From positions 124,919 to 185,996 of the forward strand of contig LDWW01000005.1 of the NCBI GenBank assembly GCA_001045525.1: a stretch of DNA of 61,078 bases, read 5' to 3'. Each line of letters opens with the position of its first letter. Position 1 is the first letter of the stretch. This DNA comes from Chitinispirillum alkaliphilum (GTDB lineage Bacteria > Fibrobacterota > Chitinivibrionia > Chitinivibrionales > Chitinispirillaceae). The position numbers were made by a program, and so were the translations under genes. The notes under the pieces are model-generated. The model was not told the DNA's origin and ran no database searches. It saw nothing but the letters and a program-made list of their open reading frames with translations. This document shows positions 36,170 to 45,361 of this stretch, piece after piece.

Positions 36170-36662
36170 GTCTATCCTCCATAGCTAAATTGATGTAATA
36201 CAATAAATTTAGCTTAAAACGAGTCAAAATGCATGAAATGTTTGGTTTCTGGAGAGCTGAGTTTAATTTTGGCGTCTGTCGTGGACGGCCGCAATTTACA
36301 CCGGCAGTATACTTTGCATCACCCTTAAGAGTACCCTATAGGGGGATTTCAAAACCTTGTTTTCGGTTTTTCCACTTCTGTTACTGCCACAATTATCGGT
36401 AAAATCAGCCACAAATGGTGACAAAATATAGGTGTGTTTGTTACATAATACACATATTGTCAAAGACAAAGAGTGCAAAACATAAGCATCTTTTTGATTT
36501 TTTTTGTGAAAATGAAGAATTTGAGTTGTGGCGTCAGGTCTCCGACAAATCTGGTGGGATTGAATAATATCTTTTCAAGTGTGTGTTGGGATGATAAGAG
36601 AGAAATCAGAAAGGGGTTTTTCTGGTTTTCTTTAGTATCGGTTTGAATAAGCGAAAAATTTT
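36170..36662. other. non-coding gap with a repeat-like segment
   Basis: Upstream region of the GH8 gene and downstream of the 36663 gene. At 36341-36390 the sequence GGGGGATTTC-CCTTGTTTTCGGTTTTTCCACTT resembles the direct repeat at the right end of the window (60620 and 61020 areas). No gene is supported. Confidence 0.45.
36341..36390. repeat. diverged relative of the 60.6/61.0 kb repeat
   Basis: GGGGGATTT, then CCTTGTTTTCGGTTTTTCCACTT and CTGCCACA follow the same order as the two right-edge copies, with gaps. The likeness is visible by eye; significance needs an alignment. Confidence 0.5.
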
Positions 36663-37715
36663 TTAGCTTTTATGACGAAGTACCACTTCTCTCCAAAGTC
36701 CTGTTTCAGTATCCTTGACAAGCTTTATCTGGGGTGTCTCGCCACCATCAAAAACCATAATTTCTCTTTCGTTCAGTACCGTTTTACCATGGAAAGTAAC
36801 TCCCAGATTCATGATCACTCTGTACTGGGTTATCAGGAATTCTTTCATTCTTTCGAAATCCTCCTTACTTTCGTTAAAAGTAAATAAAAGTGTGCCGATA
36901 CCCTCCTTTTTAAGAGATTCATAAATTTTCACAGGCATATGCTTAAGCTGACGGCGGTTGGAGAGGGTGTTTTTTACAAACACGGATCTCTTGTCAGTGA
37001 AAAGAAGATAGGAAAAAATCGCGCCCGGAAAAATATCCCTCAGTGGATCGAAAAGATTACATATTAGATCATCGCAGTTTACGTTTATTTTTTCAAGCTT
37101 GCTTTCAAGTACCAGTATGTGACGCGATCCCATATACCGGTAATCAAAAAAACCATCCAGTTCCTTTATGTTTTCATATCCGTATTTACCTTTACCAGAC
37201 CGTTTAAGAATGATCAGATTGGGGTACTTCTGAATCTTTAAGACGTAATTATCTGTATGTGCTACGATAAAATCATCCCGGTTTTGTGGATTAAAGCGTT
37301 GATCAAAAATTCCGCCTGTTTTCCCTTTCCTGTTCAGGTGTTTCAAGAAGTACTTGGTAACTCTTCTTGAAATCCTCTCTGCAAGTTCGCCCATGATATT
37401 GCCCTCTGCAGATTTATCAAATGCAAAAGGGGAGTTGAGAAGGTCAAATACGGTGAAAACAGGATAACTGCACTCATTTATTACGTACTCTACCAAAATT
37501 TTTTCAAACGGGTTACGATTGTCATTAATGGCATCATTGAGATTGTGCAGCTTGTACTCTCCGCTGATCCCGTGGTTGCGTTTGGTTGAGTAAATGGCTT
37601 CGCAATCCCCTGATGCAGAATGGGGTCCTGATGGAATCCATTTTACAGGTTGAAATTCTCTGAAAGGATCGGGATGCTGGCCCATAGATTTTGTGCAGTT
37701 TGTTTTAGCTGCCAT
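36663..37715 (-). CDS. unknown protein with PD-(D/E)XK nuclease-like motifs
   Basis: 350 residues, no signal peptide; the family is not one I recognise. In the middle there is a helix GNIMGELAERISRRVTKYFLKH with E110, then ELDGFFDYRYMGSRHILVLESK: D187/D191, a hydrophobic strand, and E204-S-K206. A leading helix acid, an Asp, and E-x-K after a hydrophobic strand is the layout of PD-(D/E)XK nucleases. The C-terminal ~130 residues look alpha/beta (FSYLLFTDKRSVFV, IGTLLFTFNESKEDFERM). Possible DNA-acting enzyme or inactive relative. It stands alone, 190 bases from the ABC operon. Confidence 0.6.
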   Translation of the reverse strand: MAAKTNCTKSMGQHPDPFREFQPVKWIPSGPHSASGDCEAIYSTKRNHGISGEYKLHNLNDAINDNRNPFEKILVEYVINECSYPVFTVFDLLNSPFAFDKSAEGNIMGELAERISRRVTKYFLKHLNRKGKTGGIFDQRFNPQNRDDFIVAHTDNYVLKIQKYPNLIILKRSGKGKYGYENIKELDGFFDYRYMGSRHILVLESKLEKINVNCDDLICNLFDPLRDIFPGAIFSYLLFTDKRSVFVKNTLSNRRQLKHMPVKIYESLKKEGIGTLLFTFNESKEDFERMKEFLITQYRVIMNLGVTFHGKTVLNEREIMVFDGGETPQIKLVKDTETGLWREVVLRHKS

Positions 37716-37905
37716 AAATTATCCACAAAAAACATTTGCAGTTATCACTATATATAAATATCCTATTATGTTGCGAATATTACCATAGTTTTTGTGCTGA
37801 TTATAAGATCGGTAGATTTCGCTGTGCATAATTCGCCTTTCAGGAAGTAATTTTTGTGGGTAAATTTGCAGATCAAAGACCTGACTCATGCAGCAATTAA
37901 GAAAA

Positions 37906-39195
37906 TCACTCATACCTCAGTGCATCGACCGGATCCATTCTTGATGCTTTTAAAGCAGGGTAGAGTCCGAAAAGGATTCCCACTGATGTAATGATCAGGA
38001 AAGTGTAGAACAGGTGCATCGGCAGAAGCACCGGTTCTATGGCCCCCTGTGTGGAGCTCATGATCTCTTCTTTAAAAAAGAGCGGACCAGTACCAAGCAA
38101 AACTCCGATCATTCCTCCGGTAAAGCTTAGTGTGGTTGTTTCCGCAATGAACTGAATGAAAATCTGAATGTTTTTGGCCCCCAGTGCTTTCCTTACCCCT
38201 ATCTCTCTTATCCTTTCTGATATACTTGAAAGCATAACATTCATGATACTCAGACCGCCTGTGAGGAGGGAGAAAACTGAAATTATTGACATCAGGACAC
38301 TAATATTGCCAAGCATGCTCTTTACATTGTCAACCCACTCGGCTGTTCTGTACTCAAAATCTTCAACCCCCCTGTGTCTGCTTTTGAGTACAGTGGCAAC
38401 CCTTCTTGCCTGTTGAGCTACATTGGTGGGATCTGACACATTTACCTGAAGTCTTCCGGGATTGGGGTCGAGTCCTGTGATGTACATCTGCATTGTTCTG
38501 AGAGGAATAAAAACAGCTCTTCTTAGATGCCAGGGGCGGTGACCGGCATGGATTGGTTCATAAATACCGACAATAGTAAATCTGTTGGATCGGAAGTCAA
38601 TTGTTTGTCCGATAAGCAAATCTTTACTATGTGTATGGCTGTGATCTGTGAAATTCTGGGCAATTTCCCAGGATATAACAGCATTCTTTGATCCGTCTCT
38701 GAAGTCCTCATCTGTAAGCCATCTGCCACTTCTGAGCTGAATCTGATCCTTCAGAAGTTCCAGTGTGTTCTGATCAAAACCTCTCATCATTATATTTTCG
38801 CTCTCTCCGGAGAGATGAATCAACCCCCATCTTGATATCTCCATATCCACATGTTTTACTTCCGGTGCATTTGCAAGGAGATACTCTCCGTCAGAAAGCC
38901 GCATTCCAGGGGAGCGTGAGGCTGAAATTCTGTTCTCTTCTGAGGTATCATTACTTTCCCAGAACCACACATTTCCAATCCAGTTTACCATCCGTTCATT
39001 CAGGTACACATCGATACCTCCTATGAGGGTAAGCATAGTGACCAGTGAAGCAACTCCAAGCATCACTCCAAGAATCGAAAGAAAGGAACGAAGCTTATGG
39101 TTTGACATTTCGACAAGTGCCGTTCTTGATCCAACAAAAACCGATTTCAGAAGTGAGAAAGTGAACCGGATCGGATTAAAAGATGAATGTGCCAT
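37906..39195 (-). CDS. MacB-type ABC transporter permease (second)
   Basis: 429 residues. N-terminal membrane helix (LRSFLSILGVMLGVASLVTMLT), a ~220-residue periplasmic MacB_PCD domain, and three C-terminal helices as FtsX domain with the coupling stretch ERIREIGVRKALGAKN. No ATPase in the same chain, so it depends on the ATPase at 40417. It begins one base after the stop of the first permease and ends the five-gene operon. The type VII ABC (MacB/LolCDE-like) systems use mechanical force to move lipoproteins, peptides or drugs rather than pumping through a membrane pore; two different permeases suggest a heterodimer. Confidence 0.9.
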   Translation of the reverse strand: MAHSSFNPIRFTFSLLKSVFVGSRTALVEMSNHKLRSFLSILGVMLGVASLVTMLTLIGGIDVYLNERMVNWIGNVWFWESNDTSEENRISASRSPGMRLSDGEYLLANAPEVKHVDMEISRWGLIHLSGESENIMMRGFDQNTLELLKDQIQLRSGRWLTDEDFRDGSKNAVISWEIAQNFTDHSHTHSKDLLIGQTIDFRSNRFTIVGIYEPIHAGHRPWHLRRAVFIPLRTMQMYITGLDPNPGRLQVNVSDPTNVAQQARRVATVLKSRHRGVEDFEYRTAEWVDNVKSMLGNISVLMSIISVFSLLTGGLSIMNVMLSSISERIREIGVRKALGAKNIQIFIQFIAETTTLSFTGGMIGVLLGTGPLFFKEEIMSSTQGAIEPVLLPMHLFYTFLIITSVGILFGLYPALKASRMDPVDALRYE

Positions 39196-39196
39196 A

Positions 39197-40420
39197 TCAG
39201 TACCTCAGCGCTTCCACAGGTTGCATTGAAGCAGCACGCAGGGCGGGGAACAATCCGCTGAGCAAACCCGTTAGTATAGTAAAGGTGACTGCGATCAGGT
39301 AGTCCGGAATTGTAAGCTGAGGCTGAATAGGAAAGAGATCTGCCGGAAGCATTGTGATTGAAGTTCCTGCGACTATTCCCAATATCCCGCCAAGAAAAGA
39401 AAAGGTAACCGCCTCGATAATAAACTGGGCAAAAAGATCCGCTTTTTTTGCGCCAAGGGCTTTACGTACGCCGATCTCTCTTATCCTGTCCCCTATTGTG
39501 GCAAACATAATATTCATTATGCTGATTCCTCCTACAAGAAGAGAAATGAATGCAATGCTGGTCAGAATAATTTTAAGACCACGGGAAGCAGAGCGCATCT
39601 CTTCGATCTTCACTTCGTTTGAAGTAATATCAAAATCGGCAACACCCCGGTGAATGGTTTTCAACTCCTGAGTGATTTCAATTATGGCCCGGGGAACTTT
39701 GTCAACGCTTGAAAGCTCTATGGCCGCTTCACTGATAGTGGCATCGGGTTTAGAAAAACGGTTCACATATGAGGAGTAGGGTATAAGAATCTGTCTTGCC
39801 CGCCACGAGAAATCATCATCTGTATGTATAATCCCAACAACCTCAAATGGGGTGCCCTCTATGTTGATTTTTCTACCCAGGGCACTCTGGTGACTTCCGA
39901 AGAGCCTTTGTGCAATCCGGCGTCCGATTATACAGACTGGTCTTCCACGATGGTGATCTGCGAGAGTGAACTCTGAGCCCAGCCCTGTCTGGTAATTGTA
40001 AACCCTGAAGTGGTCTGGGCTGATGGCTGTGACCCTTGACCAGAATCTTCTTCCCCTTGCATTAACCCGCATACGACTTTCTTGCTGGGGCAGAACGGAC
40101 CTGACATAGTCAAACCTCTTAGCCGCATATTCTACATTTTGAATTTTAAGGCCCGGAGAGCGTCCGAAACTGATACGCTCCTCAAGCGTAACCGGACTGC
40201 GCTGATTTACAGTTACTATGCTCAGCCCGCCTATTTCATTGAGATTGCTACGGATATTCTCTTCCATTGCTCTGATAAATGAGATGTTTACCAGTAAGCT
40301 GGTCACTCCGAGAAAAATACCCAGACTCGTTATAAATGAACGGGTTTTGTTTGAGCTCAGCTCAAGGAGGCTGAGTTTGAAATTGACAAAAACCAAGCTT
40401 CTGACTTTCGACAGGTTCAC
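39197..40420 (-). CDS. MacB-type ABC transporter permease (first)
   Basis: 407 residues from GTG 40420, whose bases overlap the ATPase stop (GTGA), so the two are translationally coupled. Same plan as its neighbour: N-terminal helix (FITSLGIFLGVTSLLV), periplasmic MacB_PCD domain, FtsX domain with DRIREIGVRKALGAKK and three C-terminal helices. It differs enough from the other permease to be a separate subunit. In LolCE-type transporters two such subunits form a heterodimer. Confidence 0.9.
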   Translation of the reverse strand: MNLSKVRSLVFVNFKLSLLELSSNKTRSFITSLGIFLGVTSLLVNISFIRAMEENIRSNLNEIGGLSIVTVNQRSPVTLEERISFGRSPGLKIQNVEYAAKRFDYVRSVLPQQESRMRVNARGRRFWSRVTAISPDHFRVYNYQTGLGSEFTLADHHRGRPVCIIGRRIAQRLFGSHQSALGRKINIEGTPFEVVGIIHTDDDFSWRARQILIPYSSYVNRFSKPDATISEAAIELSSVDKVPRAIIEITQELKTIHRGVADFDITSNEVKIEEMRSASRGLKIILTSIAFISLLVGGISIMNIMFATIGDRIREIGVRKALGAKKADLFAQFIIEAVTFSFLGGILGIVAGTSITMLPADLFPIQPQLTIPDYLIAVTFTILTGLLSGLFPALRAASMQPVEALRY

Positions 40421-41088
40421 CCTACAATTCTCCCGTCATCCAGTCTGATGGTTCTTTGGGCCTTGGCAGCTACTTCATCCTCATGTGTGATAACAAGGAT
40501 TGTATTGCCCTCGCTGTGGAGAGTAGAGAAGACGTTAAGGATTTCACCGGTGGTGTGAGAGTCAAGATTCCCGGTTGGCTCGTCGGCAAGAATAATGGAC
40601 GGCTTTTTTACCAGGGCCCTTGCAATGGCCGCTCTTTGTTTCTGTCCCCCGGAAAGTTCGTTGGGCTTGTGGTGCCTTCTGTCCCAGATATCGAGCATCT
40701 TAAGCACCCTTTCGATTCTGGGTTTACGCTCAGAGGCATTTACATTACCGTATATCAAAGGCAGTTCGACATTGAGGTAGAGATTGAGTTTAGGCAAAAG
40801 GTTGAAATTCTGAAACACAAAGCCTATCTCCGTGGATCGGATTTCAGCAAGCTGATTCTGGCTGAGGGTGGATATCTCTGTGCCTGTGATTCTGTACTCT
40901 CCTGATGATGGGATGTCAAGACAGCCAAGAATGTTGAGCAGAGTGGATTTGCCGGCGCCACTATGCCCCATGATTGCCACATAATCGCCCTGATTGACTT
41001 TGAAGTTGACGTTTTTAAGAACCGGTACTTCCTGTTTCCCAAGCCTGTAGCTTTTATTCAGGTTAATTGTTTCGATTACAGGAGTCAT
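40417..41088 (-). CDS. MacB/LolD-type ABC transporter ATPase
   Basis: 223 residues from ATG 41088; longer frames run into the adaptor gene and add nothing conserved. Walker A GHSGAGKST, Q-loop VFQNFNLLP, signature ELSGGQKQRAAIARALV, Walker B SIILADEPTGNLDS, and H-loop VITHE are all intact. Length and sequence fit the LolD/MacB nucleotide-binding subfamily. AAGGAG lies ~14 bases upstream, somewhat far. It follows the adaptor by seven bases and powers the two permeases next to it. Confidence 0.95.
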   Translation of the reverse strand: MTPVIETINLNKSYRLGKQEVPVLKNVNFKVNQGDYVAIMGHSGAGKSTLLNILGCLDIPSSGEYRITGTEISTLSQNQLAEIRSTEIGFVFQNFNLLPKLNLYLNVELPLIYGNVNASERKPRIERVLKMLDIWDRRHHKPNELSGGQKQRAAIARALVKKPSIILADEPTGNLDSHTTGEILNVFSTLHSEGNTILVITHEDEVAAKAQRTIRLDDGRIVG

Positions 41089-41095
41089 ATATCTA

Positions 41096-42211
41096 CTATC
41101 GTCTCCTTCTTCCTGCAGAGGGGTGAGCTCCCTGAGGACCTTCTCCATATCTGAAGTAAATTTTTTCCCCGCCACTGAGCCCGGATACAATCTCGTAGTT
41201 GCGGTAATCTGTGGATCCGGTCTGCACCTCGACTTCTTCGGTATAGGTATTGTCTTCGGTCTGCCTGCTGACAACCCGGACAAAACTTCTCTCACCGCTT
41301 TTTCTCACGAAGTGATATGGTACTGCCACTTCCACATCTTTTTCAAGGATAACAAATTCAACGTTGACATTTATTCCCGGGGCAATACCGGGGATAAGGG
41401 AGTCGATGGATGCCCTTACCTCAAAGCTGCCAAGCTCATCCATATCTCTTCTCTGCGCGCTCAGGGAGATAAATCGAATCGATCCATTTGTTTCTGTATT
41501 TTCAATAGCTTCGGGCCGTATAATTACATTCTGTCCCTGTCTGAGGTGTATGTAGTCAACTTCACCGATTGACGTTATGACTTCGAGCTGACTTATATCG
41601 GCAATAGTGCCGATGGCTGTTCCGCTTTGAAATCCGGAAACTGCGCTCACAGCAATTTCCCCCTCCTTTACAAGTAAACTGGTTACCACTCCATCGAGGG
41701 GTGATGTGACAACGGTTTTACTAAGCTGTTCATCGATATCTTTCAGTTCAAGGAGCTGTTGCTGGTAATTTATGGATGCCAGTTCATGGGCGATACGGAA
41801 ATCCTCTACATTGCGGTTTGAGACAGATCCTGTTTTTTGAAGCTGCTGAGCATTTTCGTAGTCCCGTCTGGCTTTTTGTCTGTCAAGATCAGCTCTTCTT
41901 ATGCTGAGCCGCAGTTTCTCCCTTTGGGTCCTCAGCCGTGAGGGATCAATTACGATGATTGTATCACCGCGGGAAACTTCCTGTCCCTCTTTGACAGCAA
42001 CCCTTTCGATCCTACCGCTTGCTTCACTCTGGAGGTCTACATTGACCACCGGCTGCACAAGCCCAGTCCTTGAGATTACATCCCTCAGGCTGGCCTCACC
42101 TGCTGTTGCAAAGTCTTCATAAAGACGTGAGTCGCTCTCATTGCCTGAGCAAGAAATCAGCAAGAACATAAATAATATTGCCGGAATCTTAAAAATCAGT
42201 AATTTTTTCAT
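41096..42211 (-). CDS. MacA-like periplasmic adaptor lipoprotein
   Basis: 371 residues with lipobox LFMFLLISC-S at about residue 21. HlyD/MacA family order: lipoyl half VDLQSEASGRIERVAVKEGQEVSRGDTIIVID, a long helical hairpin (RLRTQREKLRLSIRRADLDRQKARRDYENAQQL in part), lipoyl half VVTSPLDGVVTSLLVKEGE, then beta domains. In MacAB-TolC the adaptor links the inner-membrane permease to TolC. The start overlaps the TolC gene stop (ATGA). Its last ~45 residues are basic (SAGRRRR end) and vary in this family. Confidence 0.9.
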   Translation of the reverse strand: MKKLLIFKIPAILFMFLLISCSGNESDSRLYEDFATAGEASLRDVISRTGLVQPVVNVDLQSEASGRIERVAVKEGQEVSRGDTIIVIDPSRLRTQREKLRLSIRRADLDRQKARRDYENAQQLQKTGSVSNRNVEDFRIAHELASINYQQQLLELKDIDEQLSKTVVTSPLDGVVTSLLVKEGEIAVSAVSGFQSGTAIGTIADISQLEVITSIGEVDYIHLRQGQNVIIRPEAIENTETNGSIRFISLSAQRRDMDELGSFEVRASIDSLIPGIAPGINVNVEFVILEKDVEVAVPYHFVRKSGERSFVRVVSRQTEDNTYTEEVEVQTGSTDYRNYEIVSGLSGGEKIYFRYGEGPQGAHPSAGRRRR

Positions 42212-43587
42212 TTCAGATGTACTCCGAATTGTTCAAATAATTTGCCTGTTATTTCTTCAAATACGATTTGAAATCGTTTCATTTCTATTTTGGCCTGCAC
42301 TGCATCGATCTCTGCAGAGGCAAGTTCGTTTTGAGCATTTATCAGGGAAAGACGATCCTCTGTGCCAAGTTCGTATCCCTGTTTAACTGCCTCATACTGC
42401 TTTTGCGCAAGTTCAGCTGTCAAGTTAGCAAAATGAAGCTGTAATTTATCCTGTTGCCATTTATGTAAAAGCTCATCAAAGTAAAATTCTCTGTCAACCT
42501 CGTGCTGCTCTGTGCTGTACTCATTCATGGTCAAACTGAGCTCATGTTTTTTCTTCTCCGCCCTTGCTGAAGTGGCTGGAAGTGAGTAATTGAGGACAAA
42601 TTCAATTGAACCGGAATTACCCGGAAGCTCCTGGGGGAAAAATTCTGACCAGCGTTCCTCGTGAGTGTAACTGGCCCTGACATTTAGCTCAGGTAAAAGG
42701 GCATTTCTGCTCTGTTGAATACGAAGGGAAGTGAGCTGCTGCATTCTTTCCAGCACCTCTCCTTCGGGATCATACCGTCGTGCCAGTCTGAGAAATTCCT
42801 CGGGCTCAGGAATATCGGGAATGGTTACTTCGATTGAATCAGGCAATACAATCGAATCAATCTCAGTGCGTAAAACAGAAGCAAGCCTCAGAAGAGTGTT
42901 TCGTGTGCGGTTTTGTGAAGAAAGAAGATCTCTCTGTGCATTTACAACCTGAAGAGATGCGCTAAGGGTGTCAAGCTGGGAGGCCTCTCCTAAAGCGAAT
43001 CTTTGGCGCTCAGTAAAGAGATGTCGTTTGGCCTGCTCATATCGACGCTGACTAATTTTGTCAAGCTCCCTCTGCTCATAGACACTCCAGTAGAAGTTCC
43101 TGATATCAGATAGTGTTGAAAGTATTTGCTGCTCTCTTTGGGTAGATAGTATCTCATTGTTAAGTGAGGTGATTTGTATCTCCACATCAACCGGTGAATT
43201 ACTCCAGGCATTTCTCAAAAGGGGCTGTTCTATACCAGCGCTGAATTTAGTTGAGTTTGCCCTGAGTGAGCCGCCTCGCTGTGAGCCCAGATTCTGCTCT
43301 GCGGTACCGAAAAGAGTTCCGCCTCCGGGTATGCGCTGTGAAATCGTGCCTGTGGCTCTGCTTATCGAAAGTGAGTCATCAAGTACACTGTTTAGATTGA
43401 TTGAAAACTGTGGCAGCCTTGCGGAAGATACACTTAACATTGTAAGAGAATCCCTTTGGGATTCGAGCTGGTAAACTCTGATATCTGTATTCAGGGAAAG
43501 AGCCTTTAACACTACATCCCTTTCGGTTAATCCACCTGCAGAAAGAAATGTAAAGGCTGCCAGAATCAGTAGTGCTGAATAGATCAT
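42208..43587 (-). CDS. TolC-family outer-membrane channel
   Basis: 459 residues, signal peptide IYSALLILAAFTFLSAG. Repeated outer-membrane-efflux halves: LTERDVVLKALSLNTDIRVYQLESQRDSL, then the barrel pattern GGSLRANSTKFSAGIEQPLLRNAW, and a second helical half YEAVKQGYELGTEDRLSLINAQNELASAEIDAVQAKIEM. It is the first gene of the minus-strand export operon, so the pump is complete: channel, adaptor, ATPase and two permeases. Confidence 0.92.
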   Translation of the reverse strand: MIYSALLILAAFTFLSAGGLTERDVVLKALSLNTDIRVYQLESQRDSLTMLSVSSARLPQFSINLNSVLDDSLSISRATGTISQRIPGGGTLFGTAEQNLGSQRGGSLRANSTKFSAGIEQPLLRNAWSNSPVDVEIQITSLNNEILSTQREQQILSTLSDIRNFYWSVYEQRELDKISQRRYEQAKRHLFTERQRFALGEASQLDTLSASLQVVNAQRDLLSSQNRTRNTLLRLASVLRTEIDSIVLPDSIEVTIPDIPEPEEFLRLARRYDPEGEVLERMQQLTSLRIQQSRNALLPELNVRASYTHEERWSEFFPQELPGNSGSIEFVLNYSLPATSARAEKKKHELSLTMNEYSTEQHEVDREFYFDELLHKWQQDKLQLHFANLTAELAQKQYEAVKQGYELGTEDRLSLINAQNELASAEIDAVQAKIEMKRFQIVFEEITGKLFEQFGVHLK

Positions 43588-43723
43588 ATAACTGAACGCT
43601 TCTCTGTTAAGTTTGTATTAGTGGCAAAAAAAATGGATTAATAAGCGAAAAACAGCTTTCGGTCAATATGAGACAGAAGTTGAGAAGTGACCTGACCGAA
43701 CTGATGAGATTACATTCCGGACA

Positions 43724-43781
43724 GGCCGTTTATTGTTGCGCTTAAGACTAAAGAGCTCAACAATAACGGCCGCCCCTTTTT
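43724..43781. repeat. long hairpin between lpd and the Mac-type operon
   Basis: GGCCGTTTATTGTTG at 43724-43738 pairs with CAACAATAACGGCC at 43758-43771, one base bulged, with a 19-base loop. A T-run follows only on the plus strand, but both neighbouring genes lie on the minus strand, so it is not an ordinary terminator for lpd. It may be an interspersed repeat or a terminator of unannotated plus-strand transcription. Confidence 0.6.
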
Positions 43782-45174
43782 AAATATGTATGGCTGATCC
43801 GTTAGCCTGTTTTGCACACTCCATAACAGCTTCGGAAAGTGTTGGATGAGCATGAATCATATCGGTTACATCATGTGGTGTTAATCCTTTAGTCTTGGCA
43901 AGAAGAAGCTGATGGATCAGCTCTGTTGCCTGCGCACCAACGATATGCCCTCCAATAATCTCTTCGGTTTCAGGATCGAGAAGTATTTTCACCATCCCAT
44001 CAGGCTCCCCTATGGCAACGGCTTTACCCGTTCCACGATAAGGGAAGAGTGACTTTTTAAAGGAGATGTTTCTCTCAACAGCTTTCTCTTCTGTAAGTCC
44101 AAAGCCAGCCAGCTGCGGCTCACAGTATACCGCGCCAGGAACTGATAGAAAATCTACCTTTGAAATTTTTGACGGAATGCCCGCAATATGCTCAACAGCG
44201 ATCTCCCCCTCCTTTGAAGCCACATGGGCAAGAAGCGGAGTGGGGGTGAGATCCCCGATCGCGTAAATCGATTCAACACTGGTCTGGTAGTAGGGACCAG
44301 TTTTTACATACCCATATTCTGTTTCAATATTGAATTGTTCAAGCCCTAAGTTTTCAATATTCGGTACCCTGCCGGTAACAACCAATATCTTGTCCGCAGT
44401 AATTTCAGAAGTTTCACCCTTTTCGTTTTCAAGGGTCACTTCTGCACCTTCTGAAGATTTCCTCAGAGAAACTGCTTTTGTTGAGGTATGTATCTGGATC
44501 CCTCTTTTAGTGAATGATCGCTTTAAGACGTTTGTTATCTCCCTGTCTTCGAGGGGAAGAATCCTGTCCATCATCTCAACCAATACGACTTCTGAGCCGA
44601 ATGCGTTCAGAATATGGGCGAACTCACAACCGATCGCTCCTGCTCCGAGGATCAGTGTGCGGGGTGGAATTTTTTTCAGCATAAGTGCTTCGTTGGAGGA
44701 GAGTACAGTCTCCCCATCGAATTCAAACCCTTTAAGTTCTCTGGGTCTGGAACCTGTTGCAAGTATGATTGCACGGGCAGAAATCACTTTTTCCTCACCT
44801 ATAGAAATCTCATGTTCAGATTTAAGAGATCCTCTTCCGTTAATTACTTCAACGCCGTTTTTTTTGAGCAGATAGGCGATTCCTTTGGAGAGTGAATCTG
44901 CAGCTTTTCTGGAAGCCTTAAAAACCGATTCATAACTGAACCCGGTTTTGTCAACTGATATCCCCATCGCTTCGAGCCGCGGGGTGTTGCGGAATATTTC
45001 TGCCTGATGGATAATAGCCTTGGAGGGGATGCAGCCAATATTCAGGCAAACTCCACCCAGCTTATCTTCTTCAATGATAACGGTTTTTAAATTGAGCTGA
45101 GAAGCACGTATCGCTGCAACATATCCTCCGGGACCGGAACCTATCACAGCAACATCGTAATCATAATTAGTCAT
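43780..45174 (-). CDS. lpdA: dihydrolipoyl dehydrogenase
   Basis: 464 residues from ATG 45174 (GGGGA close upstream; the longer frame adds a non-conserved 18 residues). FAD motif VAVIGSGPGGYVAAIRAS, redox disulfide C43-C48 in GGVCLNIGCIPSK, NAD motif LILGAGAIGCEFAHILNAFG, AIGDLTPTPLLAHVASKEG, and the catalytic H-E dyad in HAHPTLSEA near the C-terminus. This E3 enzyme reoxidises dihydrolipoyl groups of 2-oxoacid dehydrogenases or the glycine cleavage system. No E1, E2 or gcv gene is close, so the complex it serves is elsewhere. The protein is complete. Confidence 0.95.
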   Translation of the reverse strand: MTNYDYDVAVIGSGPGGYVAAIRASQLNLKTVIIEEDKLGGVCLNIGCIPSKAIIHQAEIFRNTPRLEAMGISVDKTGFSYESVFKASRKAADSLSKGIAYLLKKNGVEVINGRGSLKSEHEISIGEEKVISARAIILATGSRPRELKGFEFDGETVLSSNEALMLKKIPPRTLILGAGAIGCEFAHILNAFGSEVVLVEMMDRILPLEDREITNVLKRSFTKRGIQIHTSTKAVSLRKSSEGAEVTLENEKGETSEITADKILVVTGRVPNIENLGLEQFNIETEYGYVKTGPYYQTSVESIYAIGDLTPTPLLAHVASKEGEIAVEHIAGIPSKISKVDFLSVPGAVYCEPQLAGFGLTEEKAVERNISFKKSLFPYRGTGKAVAIGEPDGMVKILLDPETEEIIGGHIVGAQATELIHQLLLAKTKGLTPHDVTDMIHAHPTLSEAVMECAKQANGSAIHI

Positions 45175-45329
45175 ACTATCCCCACAAACTGTAGTGAATT
45201 TGTCAAAATGATGGCAACCATTGCCCAAAATGTATCACTTAATTTCAATTATTATAAATTAATACATTATTCTCCACTGTTGAAGGGAAAAAGAAATTTG
45301 GGAGGTTTTTGACATGGGGGACAAAGTGG

Positions 45330-45358
45330 AAAACCCACCCGACTTCAGGGGGAGTTTT
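45330..45358 (-). terminator. possible terminator of rsmE
   Basis: On the minus strand AAAACTCCCCC and GGGTGGGTTTT can pair with two mismatches around a seven-base loop, ending in TTTT four bases past the rsmE stop region. The stem is imperfect, so the call is tentative. Confidence 0.4.
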
Positions 45359-45361
45359 GCT

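Noticed and set aside
36296-36478. Minus-strand 60-codon frame in the GH8 upstream gap
   Set aside because: Short, no features, and it covers a repeat-like segment.
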